Assembly: GCA_016703335.1 (NCBI GenBank)
Contig: JADJCG010000008.1
Span: 62,001-126,000 of the forward strand
Direction: 5' to 3'
DNA length: 64,000 nt
DNA from: Caulobacteraceae bacterium
GTDB lineage: Bacteria > Pseudomonadota > Alphaproteobacteria > Caulobacterales > Aquidulcibacteraceae
A model generated the notes under the pieces. The model was not told the origin of the DNA. It saw nothing but the letters and a program-made list of their open reading frames with translations, and searched no databases. The position numbers were made by a program, and so were the translations under genes. Below, in pieces: positions 25,907 through 36,347 of this stretch. Position 1 is the stretch's first letter. The number at the start of each line of letters is the position of its first letter.

Positions 25907-26888
25907 ATGCGCGTCCTCTACGAGCGCGACGCAGATGCGTCGCTGATCAAAGCTAAGCGTGTAGCCGTCATCGGCTACGGCGCCCAAGGTCACGCCCACG
26001 CGCTGAACCTGCGCGACAGCGGCGTCGACGTCGTCGTCGCGCTTCACCAAACCGCGCGTCGCATGGCCGACGCCGAACGCGACGGCTTCGCACCCATCAG
26101 CGTCGCCGATGCCGCCTCCAGCTGCGACGTCCTCGTCATGTGCGCGCCCGACGAAGTTATGCCTGATCTCTACGCCGCCGAAATCGCGCCGCATCTGCGC
26201 GCCGGCCAGACGCTGATGTTCGTGCATGGTTTCGCCTACCATTTCGGCTTCATCAAGCCGCCTCCCGAAATCAACGTCGTCATGGTCGCGCCCAAAGGCC
26301 CCGGCAAAGCCGTGCGCGAAACTTTCACACGCGGCGGCGGCTTACCCGCTATCGTCGCCGTGGCACACGATACCGGCGGCGCTGAAGCGCTCGCCTATTC
26401 CTACGGCGCAGCCATCGGCTGCGGCCGCGCCGGCATGATTGCGTCAAGCTTTAAGATCGAAACCGAAGGCGATCTCTATTGCGAACAAGTCGTCCTCTGC
26501 GGCGGCCTCACGCATCTCATTCGCGCTGCCTGGGAAGTCCAAGTGGAAGCGGGGACACCGCCCGAACTCGCTTACTTCGATTGCCTACACGAAGTGAAAT
26601 TACTCTCCGATCTCATCCACGAACGCGGCATCGCGGGCATGCATCTCGCGATCTCCAACACCGCCGAATACGGCGAATACGTCACCGGCCCAAGGATCAT
26701 CGACGCCCACGTAAAGGGACGCGATGCGCGCCGTGCGGGCCGACGTTCAGAGCGGCAAGTTCGCGGCGCAATGGATGGCCGAACATCGCGCCGGAGGTCC
26801 AAACCTCGCAAAGCTCCGTGAAGGCGCCGCAGCGCATCCCATCGAAGAAGCCGGTCGCACTGTGCGCGCGATGCGAAGCAAGTCGTAA
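25907..26888 (+). CDS. ilvC: Divergent ketol-acid reductoisomerase (one frameshift)
   Basis: IlvC family: isomerises and reduces acetolactate in valine/isoleucine synthesis. Start MRVLYERDADASLIKAKRVA and GYGAQGHAHALNLRDSGVDV match class I enzymes. Metal ligands are mostly kept: ETEGDLYCEQVVLCGG and DCLHEVKLL, but the first acid of the second motif is Asp where Glu is usual (YFECLHE). The NADPH-phosphate loop reads LHQTARRM instead of an LRSGS-like sequence. The frame breaks at GGG 26716-26718; removing one G gives HVKDAMRAVRADVQSGKFAA and a C-terminus HPIEEAGRTVRAMRSKS ending at 26888. No ilvB or ilvH neighbours it. Confidence 0.85.
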
Positions 26889-26949
26889 CGGAACATGGAG
26901 CGCCCGCGCTCCATAGGGAACGCGCCTCGCCACAACCTCGTTGCCCCAC

Positions 26950-27210
26950 ATGGCCAACGCCTCGGATCTTCACAAAGGCGCCCGCGTCTCCTGGAACACC
27001 AGCCAGGGCCGCACGCAAGGCGTCGTCCGCAAAGCCATTCGTCGCTTCACAATCGACGACTTCGGAAATCGCCGCCACCAAAGACGATCCGCGCCTGGTG
27101 GCGACAAAGGAACGGCAAAGGCCGGCACGAAGGCCGGCGGCCTGCGCTTGCCGCCGCACAGTTTCCGGAGCGCCAGCGGTCCGTATTGGCGGCTGCGTTT
27201 TCGATGCTAA
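26950..27210 (+). pseudogene. DUF2945 (Tudor-like) small protein, two compensating frame errors
   Basis: The start MANASDLHKGARVSWNTSQGRTQGVVRK matches the DUF2945 small beta-barrel protein. The central KDDPRLVATKE is found one frame away, and the end (AKAGTKAGGLR) returns to the first frame. One extra G at 27063-27064 (TTCGGAAATC) and one missing base near 27110 explain this. DUF2945 proteins are about 65-70 residues long with unknown role; the tail after GGLR is probably beyond the original stop. Confidence 0.6.
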
Positions 27211-27221
27211 ACACCCGCCGC

Positions 27222-28407
27222 ATGAACACCCGCATCGGCACGCCCTTTCTCCTCCGCTCTGAAGGTCATGTTCCTAGGCGGCGGCGAGCTCGGCAAGGAA
27301 GTCGTCATCGAGCTCCAACGCCTAGGCGTCGAGACCATCGTCGTCGACCGCTACGCCAACGCGCCCGCGCAGCAAGTCGCCCACCGCGCCCACGTCATCG
27401 ACATGACCGACGCCAAAGCCCTCCGCGCCCTCGTCGAGCAAGAGCGCCCGCATCTCATCGTGCCCGAGATCGAAGCCATCGCCACCGATGAACTCGTGCG
27501 CATCGAAGCCGACAAGCTCGCCACCGTGATCCCCACCGCCAACGCGGCGCACACCACCATGAACCGCGAGCGCATCCGCGTGCTCGCCGCCGAAGAGCTG
27601 AAACTTCCGACGTCGCCCTACTCGTTCGCGTCATCGCTCGAAGAGATGCAAGCCGCGGTTGATAAAATCGGCTTCCCTAACTTCGTGAAGCCAGTGATGT
27701 CGTCCTCTGGCAAAGGCCAGAGCCGCCTCAAGTCACAAGCCGACGTCGCCTCCGCGTGGGATTACGCACTCAGCGGCGGCCGCGTGAAGCAACCGCGCGT
27801 GATCGTCGAAGGGCAGGTGATGTTCGATTTCGAAATCACCTTGCTCACCGTTCGCGCCGCGTCCGGCACGCACTTCTGCGAACCCATCGGCCACGTGCAA
27901 GTCGACGGCGATTACGTCGAAAGCTGGCAGCCGCAAGCGATGAGCGCGAAAGCGCTCGAACGCGCGCGTGGCATCGCCGGCAAAGTCACTGAAGCGCTCG
28001 GCGGCTACGGCATCTTCGGCGTTGAACTTTTCGTCAAAGGCGATGATGTCTGGTTCAGCGAAGTCAGCCCACGCCCGCACGACACCGGCCTCGTCACGCT
28101 CGTCTCCCAGGTGCAGAGCGAATTCGCGCTGCACGCCCGCGCCATTCTTGGCCTTCCCGTCGACACCTCACTCCGCGCGCCCGGCGCCAGCGCCGTCATC
28201 TATGGCGGCATGGAAGCCGAAGGCATCGCGTTCGACGGCGTCGCCGAAGCGCTCGCCGTTCCCGAAACAGAACTACGTCTCTTTGGCAAACCCGAAAGCT
28301 TCAAGAAGCGCCGCATGGGCGTCGCCGCCTCGCGCGGCAAAGACACAGACGAAGCCCGCGCCCGCGCCAAGCAAGCTGCAAGCGCCGTCAAACCGGTGCG
28401 GCCATGA
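27222..28407 (+). CDS. purT: Formate-dependent phosphoribosylglycinamide formyltransferase (PurT)
   Basis: ATP-grasp enzyme that formylates GAR in purine synthesis using formate and ATP, an alternative to PurN. Motifs: MFLGGGELGKEVVIELQRLG, EIEAIATDEL, NFVKPVMSSSGKGQSRL for the ATP lid, and VELFVKGDDVWFSEVSPRPHDTGLVT at the metal site. The true N-terminus MNTRIGTPF at 27222 is one frame off: removing one T from TTT at 27246-27248 gives MNTRIGTPFSSALKVMFLGG. The length of 1186 nt is a multiple of three plus one, consistent with that insertion. The stop overlaps the GFA gene by four bases. Confidence 0.95.
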
Positions 28408-28883
28408 ACCGTCCGCCACTGCCAGACCCGCCATACACAGGGGGCTGTCTCTGCGGCGCCGTGCGTTATTCCTACAGTGGGCGCCCGCTTGCGTTGAACG
28501 CCTGCCACTGCACCGATTGCAAAAAGCTCTCTGGCTCTTCCTATTTCGCTGTCGTGCAATCGCGCGGCGAAGCGTTCAGCTACACCGGCGAAACGATTCA
28601 TCATCGCAAAACCGCCGACTCCGGTCGCGGCGTCGACATTCATCGCTGCGCCACATGCGGCACACGCCTTTGGCACACGCCCGCCGGCTCGACAGAACTC
28701 GTCTTCTTCGCCGCCGGCACACCTGATGACCCAACTTGGTTCGTGCCGACCTCGCACATCTGGGCCTCACGCGCGCAACCCGATGTCATGTTTGCGCCCG
28801 ACGCACTGGTGATCGAGGGCGCGCCCGCCGATCGCAAGCCGATCTGGGATCGCTTCAACGAAATCTATCCGCCGAAATCATGA
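28404..28883 (+). CDS. GFA-family protein (CENP-V/GFA fold)
   Basis: 159 residues with all expected zinc ligands: GGCLCGAVRYSY, ACHCTDCKKLSGSSY and HRCATCGTRLWH. The remaining strands (ELVFFAAGTPDDP, SHIWASRAQPDV) fit the family. The name GFA is historical; most members have unknown substrates. It overlaps purT and the following DUF3140 gene by four bases each, giving a tightly coupled operon. Confidence 0.92.
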   Translation: MNRPPLPDPPYTGGCLCGAVRYSYSGRPLALNACHCTDCKKLSGSSYFAVVQSRGEAFSYTGETIHHRKTADSGRGVDIHRCATCGTRLWHTPAGSTELVFFAAGTPDDPTWFVPTSHIWASRAQPDVMFAPDALVIEGAPADRKPIWDRFNEIYPPKS

Positions 28884-29239
28884 AGCCGAAAGCGACCGAC
28901 GACGAAGTCCGCGCTGCGTTCGCTGAATGCGTCAACATGAGCGCGCGCGAAATCGCCGACTGGCACAAAACCGAGGCCTCGGCCTCCGTTGGCCAAGATT
29001 CCGGCGACGGCGTTTCCGTCGGTGTCAAAGCCGGCCAACGCACTATAGTGCTCCTGAAATCCAAACGCACGCCGACGCCCGAGGACATCAAGCACATGCG
29101 CCGCGTCATCAGCTTCATTCGCCGTCTCTCGATGCAAGCGCCGCGCAAAAACCGAGAAAGCTCGCGCTGGCGCTACGCTCTGATGAACTGGGGCCACGAC
29201 CCGCTCATCATCGCCGACGCTGACAGCCCCTGGCGCTAG
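28880..29239 (+). CDS. DUF3140 protein
   Basis: 119 residues: FAECVNMSAREIADWHKTEASASVGQ, a Gly-rich segment SGDGVSVG, KRTPTPEDIKHMRRVISFIRRL and a C-terminus with RWRYALMNWGHDPL. This matches the DUF3140 family, proposed to bind DNA in some annotations without proof. ATG at 28880 overlaps the GFA stop. Confidence 0.9.
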   Translation: MKPKATDDEVRAAFAECVNMSAREIADWHKTEASASVGQDSGDGVSVGVKAGQRTIVLLKSKRTPTPEDIKHMRRVISFIRRLSMQAPRKNRESSRWRYALMNWGHDPLIIADADSPWR

Positions 29240-29283
29240 ACCGCGCGCGGCGCTAGCGTCCCGCGCAATGGGGAGACGCCGCG

Positions 29284-30282
29284 ATGCCGACAGAACAAAA
29301 GCCCATGAACTCCGGCTACGGCATGCGCACCGACGCGCGCGATGCAACCGGCGGCCACGATCTCACCGGCAAAGTCGCGATCGTTACCGGCGGCTATTCC
29401 GGCCTCGGCCTCGAAACCACCAAAGCACTCGCCGCCGCAGGCGCTATCGTCATCGTCCCCGCGCGCTCCGCCGAGAAGGCGCAGCAAGCGCTCGTCGGCA
29501 TCGCCAATGTCGAACAAGCCGCGCTCGATCTCGCCGATCCCAAGAGCGTCGACGCGTTCGCGGGCGGCTTTCTCTCGCGCACCAAGAAGCTCGACATTCT
29601 TATCAACAACGCCGCCATCATGGCTTCGCCGTTGATGCGCGACGCGCGCGGCTACGAAGCACAATTCGCGACCAACCATCTCGGCCACTTCCAGCTCACC
29701 GCGCGCCTCTGGCCTGCGCTCAAAGCTGCAGCCAATGGCGCGCGCGTTGTGTCGCTGAGTTCAATCGGTCACCGCATCTGCCCGCCCGATCTCGAAGATC
29801 CAAACTTCGAACGCACCGAATACAACAAGTGGATGTCCTATGGCCGCGCCAAGAGCGCCAATTCACTCTTCGCCATCGGCCTCGATAAGCGCGGCCAAGC
29901 GCACAACGTCCGCGCCTTTGCCGTGCATCCCGGCGGCATCATGACAGATCTGCAGCGCTACATGCCTGAAGAAGAAAAGCGCGCCATGGGTTGGATCGAT
30001 GAAAACGGCAAAGTCGACGATCGCTTTAAAACCCCAAGCCAAGGCGCGGCCACCAGCGTTTGGTGCGCCACCAATGCGCAACTCGACGGGCAGGGCGGCG
30101 TCTATTGTGAAGATTGCGACATCGCCGAACCGGTCCCAGCCGACCATAAAGCCATGAATGGCGTGCGTCCCTGGGCCATCGATCCAGTACTTGCTGACAA
30201 ACTCTGGACGCTGAGCGAAAGAGATGACGGGCGTACAATTCGCGGGATTGATCCGAAGTGGGCGCGCGCGGCTAGTCCGTAG
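29284..30282 (+). CDS. Short-chain dehydrogenase/reductase
   Basis: 332 residues. Classical SDR motifs: VAIVTGGYSGLGLETTKAL for the cofactor, ILINNAAIM, VVSLSSIGH with catalytic Ser, and SYGRAKSANSLF with the YxxxK. The C-terminal extension (GGVYCEDCDIAEPVP and ERDDGRTIRGIDPKWAR) is typical of the light-dependent-like/retinol dehydrogenase branch. Alcohol substrate unknown. RBS GGGGAG is 8 nt upstream. Confidence 0.92.
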   Translation: MPTEQKPMNSGYGMRTDARDATGGHDLTGKVAIVTGGYSGLGLETTKALAAAGAIVIVPARSAEKAQQALVGIANVEQAALDLADPKSVDAFAGGFLSRTKKLDILINNAAIMASPLMRDARGYEAQFATNHLGHFQLTARLWPALKAAANGARVVSLSSIGHRICPPDLEDPNFERTEYNKWMSYGRAKSANSLFAIGLDKRGQAHNVRAFAVHPGGIMTDLQRYMPEEEKRAMGWIDENGKVDDRFKTPSQGAATSVWCATNAQLDGQGGVYCEDCDIAEPVPADHKAMNGVRPWAIDPVLADKLWTLSERDDGRTIRGIDPKWARAASP

Positions 30283-30377
30283 GGCTGACGTAAAACCCCA
30301 TCTAAGTTAGCGCGCCGCCCCCAAGGTTCCGCGACGGATCGGAGGGCGCCGCGCGTTTATGGCGTATGATCACGCCC

Positions 30378-31378
30378 ATGAACCGCCGCTCGTTCCTCGC
30401 CGCCGGCGCTGCAACCTGCCTCGCTACGCCCGCAGCCGCGCAGACGTTCGATTTCACCGCTGCCGCCACATATTCCGCGAACCGTCGCGGCGTGTCGCTG
30501 CTGGCAATGCGTCGCGGCGAAGTGATCTTTGAGGATTACCCAAACCAAGGCAGCGCCGCGCGCGGCTGGGAATTGGCGAGCGGTACGAAAAGCTTCACGG
30601 GCGTCATGGCCGCCGCCGCCATCCGGGATCGCCTGATCTCATCTTGGGACGAGCACGCCGCCGATACGCTCACCGAATGGCGCAACGACGATCGCCGTCA
30701 CATCACCATCCGCCATTTGCTTTCACTCACCAGCGGCATCGGCGGCGGCCCAATTGCGCGCCCGCCCACGTACGCCGACGCTATCGCGCAACCAGCTGGA
30801 GCCGCCCCCGGCGACCGCTTCGCCTATGGCCCAACGCCGTTCCAGATCTTCGGCGAAATCATGCGGCGAAAAACCAACGGCGACCCGCTCGACTATCTAA
30901 CGCGCCGCATTCTTGCGCCGCTCGACATTCATCCAACCACCTGGCGCCGCGGCGCCGATGGCAATCCGCACATGCCTTCAGGTGCAGGGCTCACCGCGCG
31001 TGACTGGGCGCGCTTCGGGCACTTCGTACAGCAAGGCGGTGAGGGCAGGGTCGATCGCGACGCGCTCGCGCAGTGCTTCAACGGCTCGCGCGCAAATCCC
31101 GGCTACGGCCTCAGCTTCTGGCTTCTACGAGACGGTCTCGTTCCACCCGGCCGCAACGCCGGCATTGAGATCGACACTGCGCTGTCTGAACGCTTTGGCG
31201 GCATCACCATGGCTGCCGGCGCCGGCGATCAGCGCCTTTATCTCATTCCAGCGCTCGATCTCGTCATCGCGCGGCAAGCCACTGGCATCTTGCAAGCTCT
31301 CATGCGCCGCAACCGCGGCCCGCAATGGTCAGACGCTGAGTTTTGCGCTTGGCGCTTGGCTCAATCGCGCGTCAGTAA
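30378..31378 (+). CDS. Beta-lactamase-family serine hydrolase, Tat-type signal (one frameshift)
   Basis: About 333 residues. The N-terminus MNRRSFLAAGAATCLATPAAA is a Tat-like signal. The SxxK nucleophile motif is ELASGTKSFTG, and YGPTPFQIFGEIM supplies the Tyr motif. A class C/esterase-like fold is expected with periplasmic location. Near the end, TTTT at 31341-31344 seems to lack one T: restoring it gives DAEFLRLALGSIARQ and a TAA at 31376-31378, a typical end for the family, and the span is a multiple of three minus one. As written the frame runs on to 31436. Confidence 0.8.
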
Positions 31379-31559
31379 CGCACTGCGAACAAACCGGTCG
31401 ACGTCACGAAGCAAGGCAAACGCTAATCCGCGCTAACCAGGAAATCGGCTCTTTGTTGGGAATTCATCAACTGTGTTGTGCGCGACGCCATCAACCCTTC
31501 CGCAACAACGCGCGTGTTAACGTTGGTGAAACGCCCAGAATAGGCGTGGTGGGCCGTCT

Positions 31560-33204
31560 ATGTCGAAGACAGCAAGAGCAGCTGCAATCGGTGTGCGCCG
31601 CGCCTGGCTAGGCGTCGGCGCTCCCGTCATTGCGCTCGTTGCTGTTATCATCGCGCTAGTCGTCTTTGCGTTCGCGTCCGTAGCCCGCGACCAGGATCGC
31701 GCCTTCGAGCGCAACAGCGCCACGCTCGTCTCTGAATGGCCTTGAGGGCCGAGGCGACATGATGGGCGCGATGGCCTCGACTACGCCAACTGGGACGCGG
31801 CGTTCGACAACATCAGCGTCAACTGGAATCAGCAATGGGTTGATGGCAACCTCTATTCGAGTGTCGCTGACGTGATGGTGATGTTTCGGCAAAGTGGCGC
31901 CGTTCGCTACGGCTGGGGCAACGAAACCGATGCGGGCGCGATGGCGACCGTCATCGCCCGAGCGGGCGCCGATTTGCCAAACCTTCGTCGCCTCGCGCGC
32001 AGTCCAACGCCCGCCGACACGGTAGCTCATACTTACGCGCGCTTCGGGGATAGGTTGCTGGTCATCGCGGTCGTGCCGATCACGCGCGAAGACAACGCTG
32101 CCCGCATCGCCCACAACCCGCTTCGCGGCTACGACTATCTCGCGGTGGTCAAGGTCATAGACGCCGCCGGTTTCGTTCAGCTGGCCGCTCCCTGTCGATC
32201 GAAGACTTTCATTTCGTGGCGCCGAATGTGGCGCGCGCGCGCGAAACAATCTCTTTGCCTGTAACCACTGCGGCCGGAGCCAATGTCGGCAATCTGGTCT
32301 GGCGCAATGCCCGTCCGGGTACGGCCGCGTTTCAGAGCCGCATTTGGCCTGTCGTCATCGGCTTGCTGCTGATCGGTGCGCTGACTCTGCTGATCACGCA
32401 CTATCTCGTTTCGCGCCAGATCAGCGCTATGGCCGGCGCCGAGGCGGCGCTTGAAGCCAGCCGGGTCAAGTCAGAATTTCTCGCCAAGGTCGGCCACGAA
32501 CTGCGCACGCCGCTCGACGGCATCATCGGCTATGCCGAGATCATCCAAGAGAGACGGAATCGCCAAGCGCACGCAGTGACGCGGAGCGCATACTTTCAGC
32601 CGCGCGCCATCTCAATCTGTTGCTGAGCGATATTCTCGATCAGTCGCGCCTTGATGCGGATCGCATCAACGTGAAGCGCGAAGTGCTGCCGGTCGCCGGC
32701 ATGGTCGCCGAAGCGCACGGCCTCATGCGTCCGACAGCACGCACAGCCGGCGTCAATCTCACGGTGCAGCCGAGCGCTGCCGCGAACTACGTCGTCGCTG
32801 ATCACGTGCGCTTGCGCCAATGTCTGCTCAACCTCATTGGCAATGCCGTGAAGTTCGCGCCGCGTGGCAACGTCTCCATCAAGACGCGCGTGCAAGAGCG
32901 AAGAGGGCGACGTTGTTGTGCTTCGACATCACTGACGACGGCATCGGCATCGCTAAAGCGGAGCAGGAAAATCTGTTCCAGCCGTTCAGCCAGGCCAACG
33001 CGCAGATCGCCGAGGTCTACGGCGGCGCCGGGCTTGGCCTCTCCATCGCCCGAGACCTCGCCCGCGCCATGGGCGGCGACATCGTCGCTGGTCAGCGAAC
33101 TCGGGAAGGGGCGTTACGTTCAGCCTGTCCGTCCCGTCGCCAGCCCGAAAGCGCTCAAGGCCGCCTACTTCGGCAATTGGACATACCTCGGAATGTCGAG
33201 GTAG
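31560..33204 (+). pseudogene. CHASE4-type membrane sensor histidine kinase, multiply frameshifted
   Basis: Pieces of one kinase are spread over the three frames in the right order: an N-terminal helix (ALVAVIIALVVFAFASVA), a periplasmic CHASE4-like domain (YANWDAAFDNISVNWN), a second helix (WPVVIGLLLIGALTLLI), the H-box EFLAKVGHELRTPLDGIIGY, an N-box (LNLIGNAVKFAPRG), and G boxes (FDITDDGIGIAK, GGAGLGLSIARDLARAMGGDI). At least four indels are needed; the whole length is a multiple of three plus one. Either a pseudogene or an error-rich stretch. No response regulator is adjacent. Confidence 0.75.
33184..33203. promoter_or_regulatory. Palindrome upstream of the PadR gene
   Basis: TACCTCG at 33184-33190 and its exact complement CGAGGTA at 33197-33203 are separated by six bases, 12 nt before the PadR ATG. 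The geometry suits a dimeric regulator's operator and autoregulation. It overlaps the end of the kinase gene. The binding is inference. Confidence 0.4.
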
Positions 33205-33215
33205 ATCGTCAAGCC

Positions 33216-33551
33216 ATGATGGGTGAGGCCGTCCTCGACTGGGAGAAGCGCTGGCGTAAGGCAGTTTTGCCGTTTGCCGCCCTCGCGGTGCTCGCCGAAA
33301 GCCCAAAGCACGGCTACGCGCTCGCCACCGCGCTCCGGGATCTGCTCGGCGCCGCCGCTCCCGAAGGCACCCTCTATCCGTTGCTCAACGGCTTCGAACG
33401 CGATGGGCTGACAGTCGCCGAATGGGCCATCCAAGAAACCGGCCCTGCTCGCAAGACCTACGCGCTCACCGACAAAGGCCGCACCGTGCTCAAAGAGGGC
33501 GTGGAGCGCTGGGCCGTGTTCAGTGCAAGTCTGCAAGGGCTGATCGAATGA
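33216..33551 (+). CDS. PadR-family transcriptional regulator
   Basis: About 111 residues with the PadR winged helix: FAALAVLAESPKHGYALATALRD, TLYPLLNGFERDGLTVAEWA and RKTYALTDKGRTVLKEGVERW. Small PadR proteins of this type usually control a partner membrane-protein gene beside them, and the downstream gene starts in the PadR stop codon (ATGA). Start at 33216 or the next ATG (33219). Confidence 0.88.
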   Translation: MMGEAVLDWEKRWRKAVLPFAALAVLAESPKHGYALATALRDLLGAAAPEGTLYPLLNGFERDGLTVAEWAIQETGPARKTYALTDKGRTVLKEGVERWAVFSASLQGLIE

Positions 33552-34132
33552 CCAGCTGGACCGAACTCACCGACGCCAACGCACGCGCCGCGCTTGCGGC
33601 ATACTTCGCCAAAGTCGATCGCGCGCTCGCAGCGCTGCCACGCGCTGAAGCCGAAGAGATTAAGCGCGAACTCGAACAACACGCGCTCGACGCCGTGAGT
33701 GAAGCCGGCGATGCGCAAGCCGCGCTTGCACAACTCGGTGACCCCGACGATTTCCTCGCCGATCTGGTCGCCGACAAACTCCGCGCTCGCGCCGGGCGCA
33801 CGTTCTCGCCGGTCGATGTCGCCGCCGCACTTGCGCGCAGCGCCGGGGCAGGGATCGCCGGCCTCGCGCTCTCCACGCTCATCGGCCTCGGCTACGTCGT
33901 TGCCGCACTCGCCATCGTCATAGGTCTGACCAAGCTCTTCGATCCCGATGGCGCGGGCGTATATCGCTTGCCGAACGGGCGCATCTTCATCGGCTTCGGT
34001 GAAACGCTCGGCGGTGCTGATATCAGTGGAATTTGGTTCTCGCCGCTCGCGATCGCGGCGGGCGCGCTGCTCTATCTCGCTCTCACCTGGGCGTTCGGGC
34101 GCGCGACATTACGCAAGGTCGCAAAGCGATGA
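33548..34132 (+). CDS. HAAS/DUF1700-like membrane protein paired with PadR
   Basis: 194 residues. An N-terminal helical domain (AALAAYFAKVDRALAALPRAEAEEIKRELEQHALDAV and LAQLGDPDDFLADLV) has the HAAS pattern of proteins encoded with small PadR regulators. Two transmembrane segments follow (GIAGLALSTLIGLGYVVAALAIVI and SPLAIAAGALLYLALTWAF). The role is unknown; in other bacteria such pairs respond to envelope stress or antibiotics. Overlap with padR argues for co-regulation. Confidence 0.82.
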   Translation: MTSWTELTDANARAALAAYFAKVDRALAALPRAEAEEIKRELEQHALDAVSEAGDAQAALAQLGDPDDFLADLVADKLRARAGRTFSPVDVAAALARSAGAGIAGLALSTLIGLGYVVAALAIVIGLTKLFDPDGAGVYRLPNGRIFIGFGETLGGADISGIWFSPLAIAAGALLYLALTWAFGRATLRKVAKR

Positions 34133-34158
34133 CCGCTTAGTCCCAAGGAGACTGTAAA

Positions 34159-35315
34159 ATGAAACGCTTTTGGCTCGCGGCCTTCGCCGCGGGGATGCTG
34201 ACGGCTGCGCCAGCCTCTGCGCTCGATATCCGCGTCGATCCGGCGCCACTCTACGTGTTCGACCAAGCCAACGAACGCAACGTGTATGACGTTGTGTTGC
34301 AAAACATCCTCGTCGTGAACGACGAGCGCCGTGCCCGTGAGATCCGGGGCCTGCGGATTGAACTCCGCGCCAACGGTGAGATCATCTCCACCGGCCGCTC
34401 CCCCGCCGCGACCATCGCCCGCCGCGCCGAGCGCATGTCGCAACTCTCAGAAGGCGGCGTGCTGCAAATGATGGATTTCCAATTCCATCTCTCGCGCATT
34501 ATGCACGAAGGCGAACGCCTCAGCGCGGACGCTACGCTCGATCCGGGCGAAGCCTATCTGAACTCCAGCTTCTACATCTCCGCCGACGCGCTTCCCGATA
34601 GCGCGCGCGTGATCGTCGAGGGACCGCGCGGCGATCTCGGCTACGTCGATATTCCTGTCTCACGCTACACGTCGCCGATCACCTATCGCGCGCCCGTCAA
34701 CGGCCGCTGGTTCGTCGTTGCTTCAGGCGACGTGTCACAGCATCATCGCTGGGTCGTCTCATCCGAATACGCGCTCGATATCACCCGCATGAACGCCGAC
34801 ATGCGCACTTACACCGGCGATGGCACGCATTTCTCCGGATTACATTACATTCCGCCAACCGATCGTCGCCGCCGCCGATGGCGTCGTCGTCGCCACCCGC
34901 AATGATCGCGAAGAAAACGAGGCCATGCTCCGCCAACCCGGCGAAGCCTTCGACGCCTACATGCAGGCGCGTCGTAGAAACCCAACAAGCCACGATCATG
35001 CAAGGCGGCTTCGACGCGGTTGCTGGCAATTACGTGCTCATCCGCCACGCCAACGGCGAGCACTCACTCTACGCGCACCTGCATCAAGGCAGCGTCCGCG
35101 TGAATGTCGGCGATACGGTCACTGCTGGCGCGCAAATCGCCGAAGCCGGCAGCTCGGGAAATTCCACCGAACCGCACCTGCATTTCCAATTGATCGACGG
35201 CCCCGATCTCAATGCCGCCCGCGGCCTGCCAATCACCTTCACCGGCCTTCGCCCAGAATGGGTGTCCATCGAGGGCCGCCACCTGCGCAGCGGCGATGTG
35301 CTGGAACAGGAGTGA
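34159..35315 (+). pseudogene. M23-family (LytM-type) metallopeptidase, frameshifted
   Basis: A signal peptide (WLAAFAAGMLTAAPASALD) leads an N-terminal domain of about 200 residues ending VVSSEYALDI. The M23 core is in other frames: VAAADGVVVATRNDREEN, then NYVLIRHANGEHSLYAHLHQGSV, VGDTVTAGAQIAEAGSSGNS and the metal-binding PHLHFQL. At least two indels lie near 34835 and 34975; the span is a multiple of three minus one. If intact it would cut peptidoglycan cross-links or act as an activator in the periplasm. Confidence 0.7.
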
Positions 35316-36250
35316 TCAGGCCAACCTGATTTCCCGCAACCGCTCATACAAAAAGTCCTGAGCCGTAATTGGCTCAGGATAGCGGTTCGGGTTTTCGGCG
35401 CTGATGCAGCTCGGCAGTGTTTCTATCAAATAATCCGGCGCGAAATGCAGGAAGAAGGGGATCGAATAGCGTGGCAAGTGCGCGCGTTCCTGCGCAGGGT
35501 TCACGACGCGGTGTGTGGTTGAGCGCAAGCGATGGTTGGTAAGGCGCTGCAGCATGTCGCCGACGTTCACGACCAGCGCGCCCTCCGGCGGGTTCACATC
35601 AAGCCAATCGCCTTCGACCGCTTGCAGCTGCAGCCCGGCTTCTTCAGCGCCAAGCAACAAGGTGATGACGTTGATGTCTTCATGCGCTTCGGCGCGCACG
35701 CCTTCCGGCTTTGGCGGCGTCGGCGGATAATGCAGCAAGCGCAGCACGGAATTTCCATCGCGCACCGGCTCGCGGAAGAAGTCGCCGGCAATTCCAAAAA
35801 CACCGCGATCGACTCCAGCAACTCTAACCCAAGCGCATCGAGCGCCGCGTAGAGCGCATAAACATCGTCGCGAAACGTCGCGCTCTCGGCCGGCCACATT
35901 GTGCGGCATGTTCTGCGATAGCGGTGACCTTCGCCGAGTTCGCGGCCAACGTGCCAAAACTCTTTGAGATCGACTTTGTCCGCGCCCTTCGCCGCCTCAA
36001 CGCCAAATGGCGTGTAGCCCCGCTGACCGCCGCCGCCGGCTGTGTGATAGCGGCGCTTCACATCCTCCGGCAGTGCGAAGAATTCTTTCGTCGCCCGTAC
36101 CGCGTGATCGATCATTGCAACGTCGAGCCCGTGATCGCGCACGATCGCAAAACCGAAGCGCGCGTAACTCTCACCCATTGCCCGCGCGAAACCATCGGGG
36201 TCAGCGCGGCGATCGCGCATCGACAGAGCAGGGAGAGCCTCAAGCGCCAT
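35316..36250 (-). pseudogene. 2-oxoglutarate/Fe(II)-dependent oxygenase (isopenicillin N synthase-like), frameshifted
   Basis: N-terminal half: DGFARAMGESYARFGFAIVRDHGLD, then KRRYHTAGGGGQRGYTPFGVEAAKG, the usual DIOX N-domain. The catalytic half, one frame away, keeps the HxD (AHEDINVITLL), the distal His (STTHRVVNP) and the 2OG-binding RYSIPFFLHF. Two breaks near 35906 and 35770 separate the parts. The length is two more than a multiple of three. The reaction would be oxidation of an unknown small molecule. Confidence 0.75.
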
Positions 36251-36347
36251 GGCCGCACGTTGCGCCGCTTTGCGCTCGTGCTCAATGTCTTAACGCGACG
36301 TTTACGATTCGAGGCCGAGCGTCGCCGCCCAATCAAAGGCCGACTAC

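Noticed and set aside
26895..27491. Arg/Pro-rich frame of 198 codons over DUF2945 and the purT start
   Set aside because: Low-complexity shadow frame; the purT N-terminus and the DUF2945 start explain the region.
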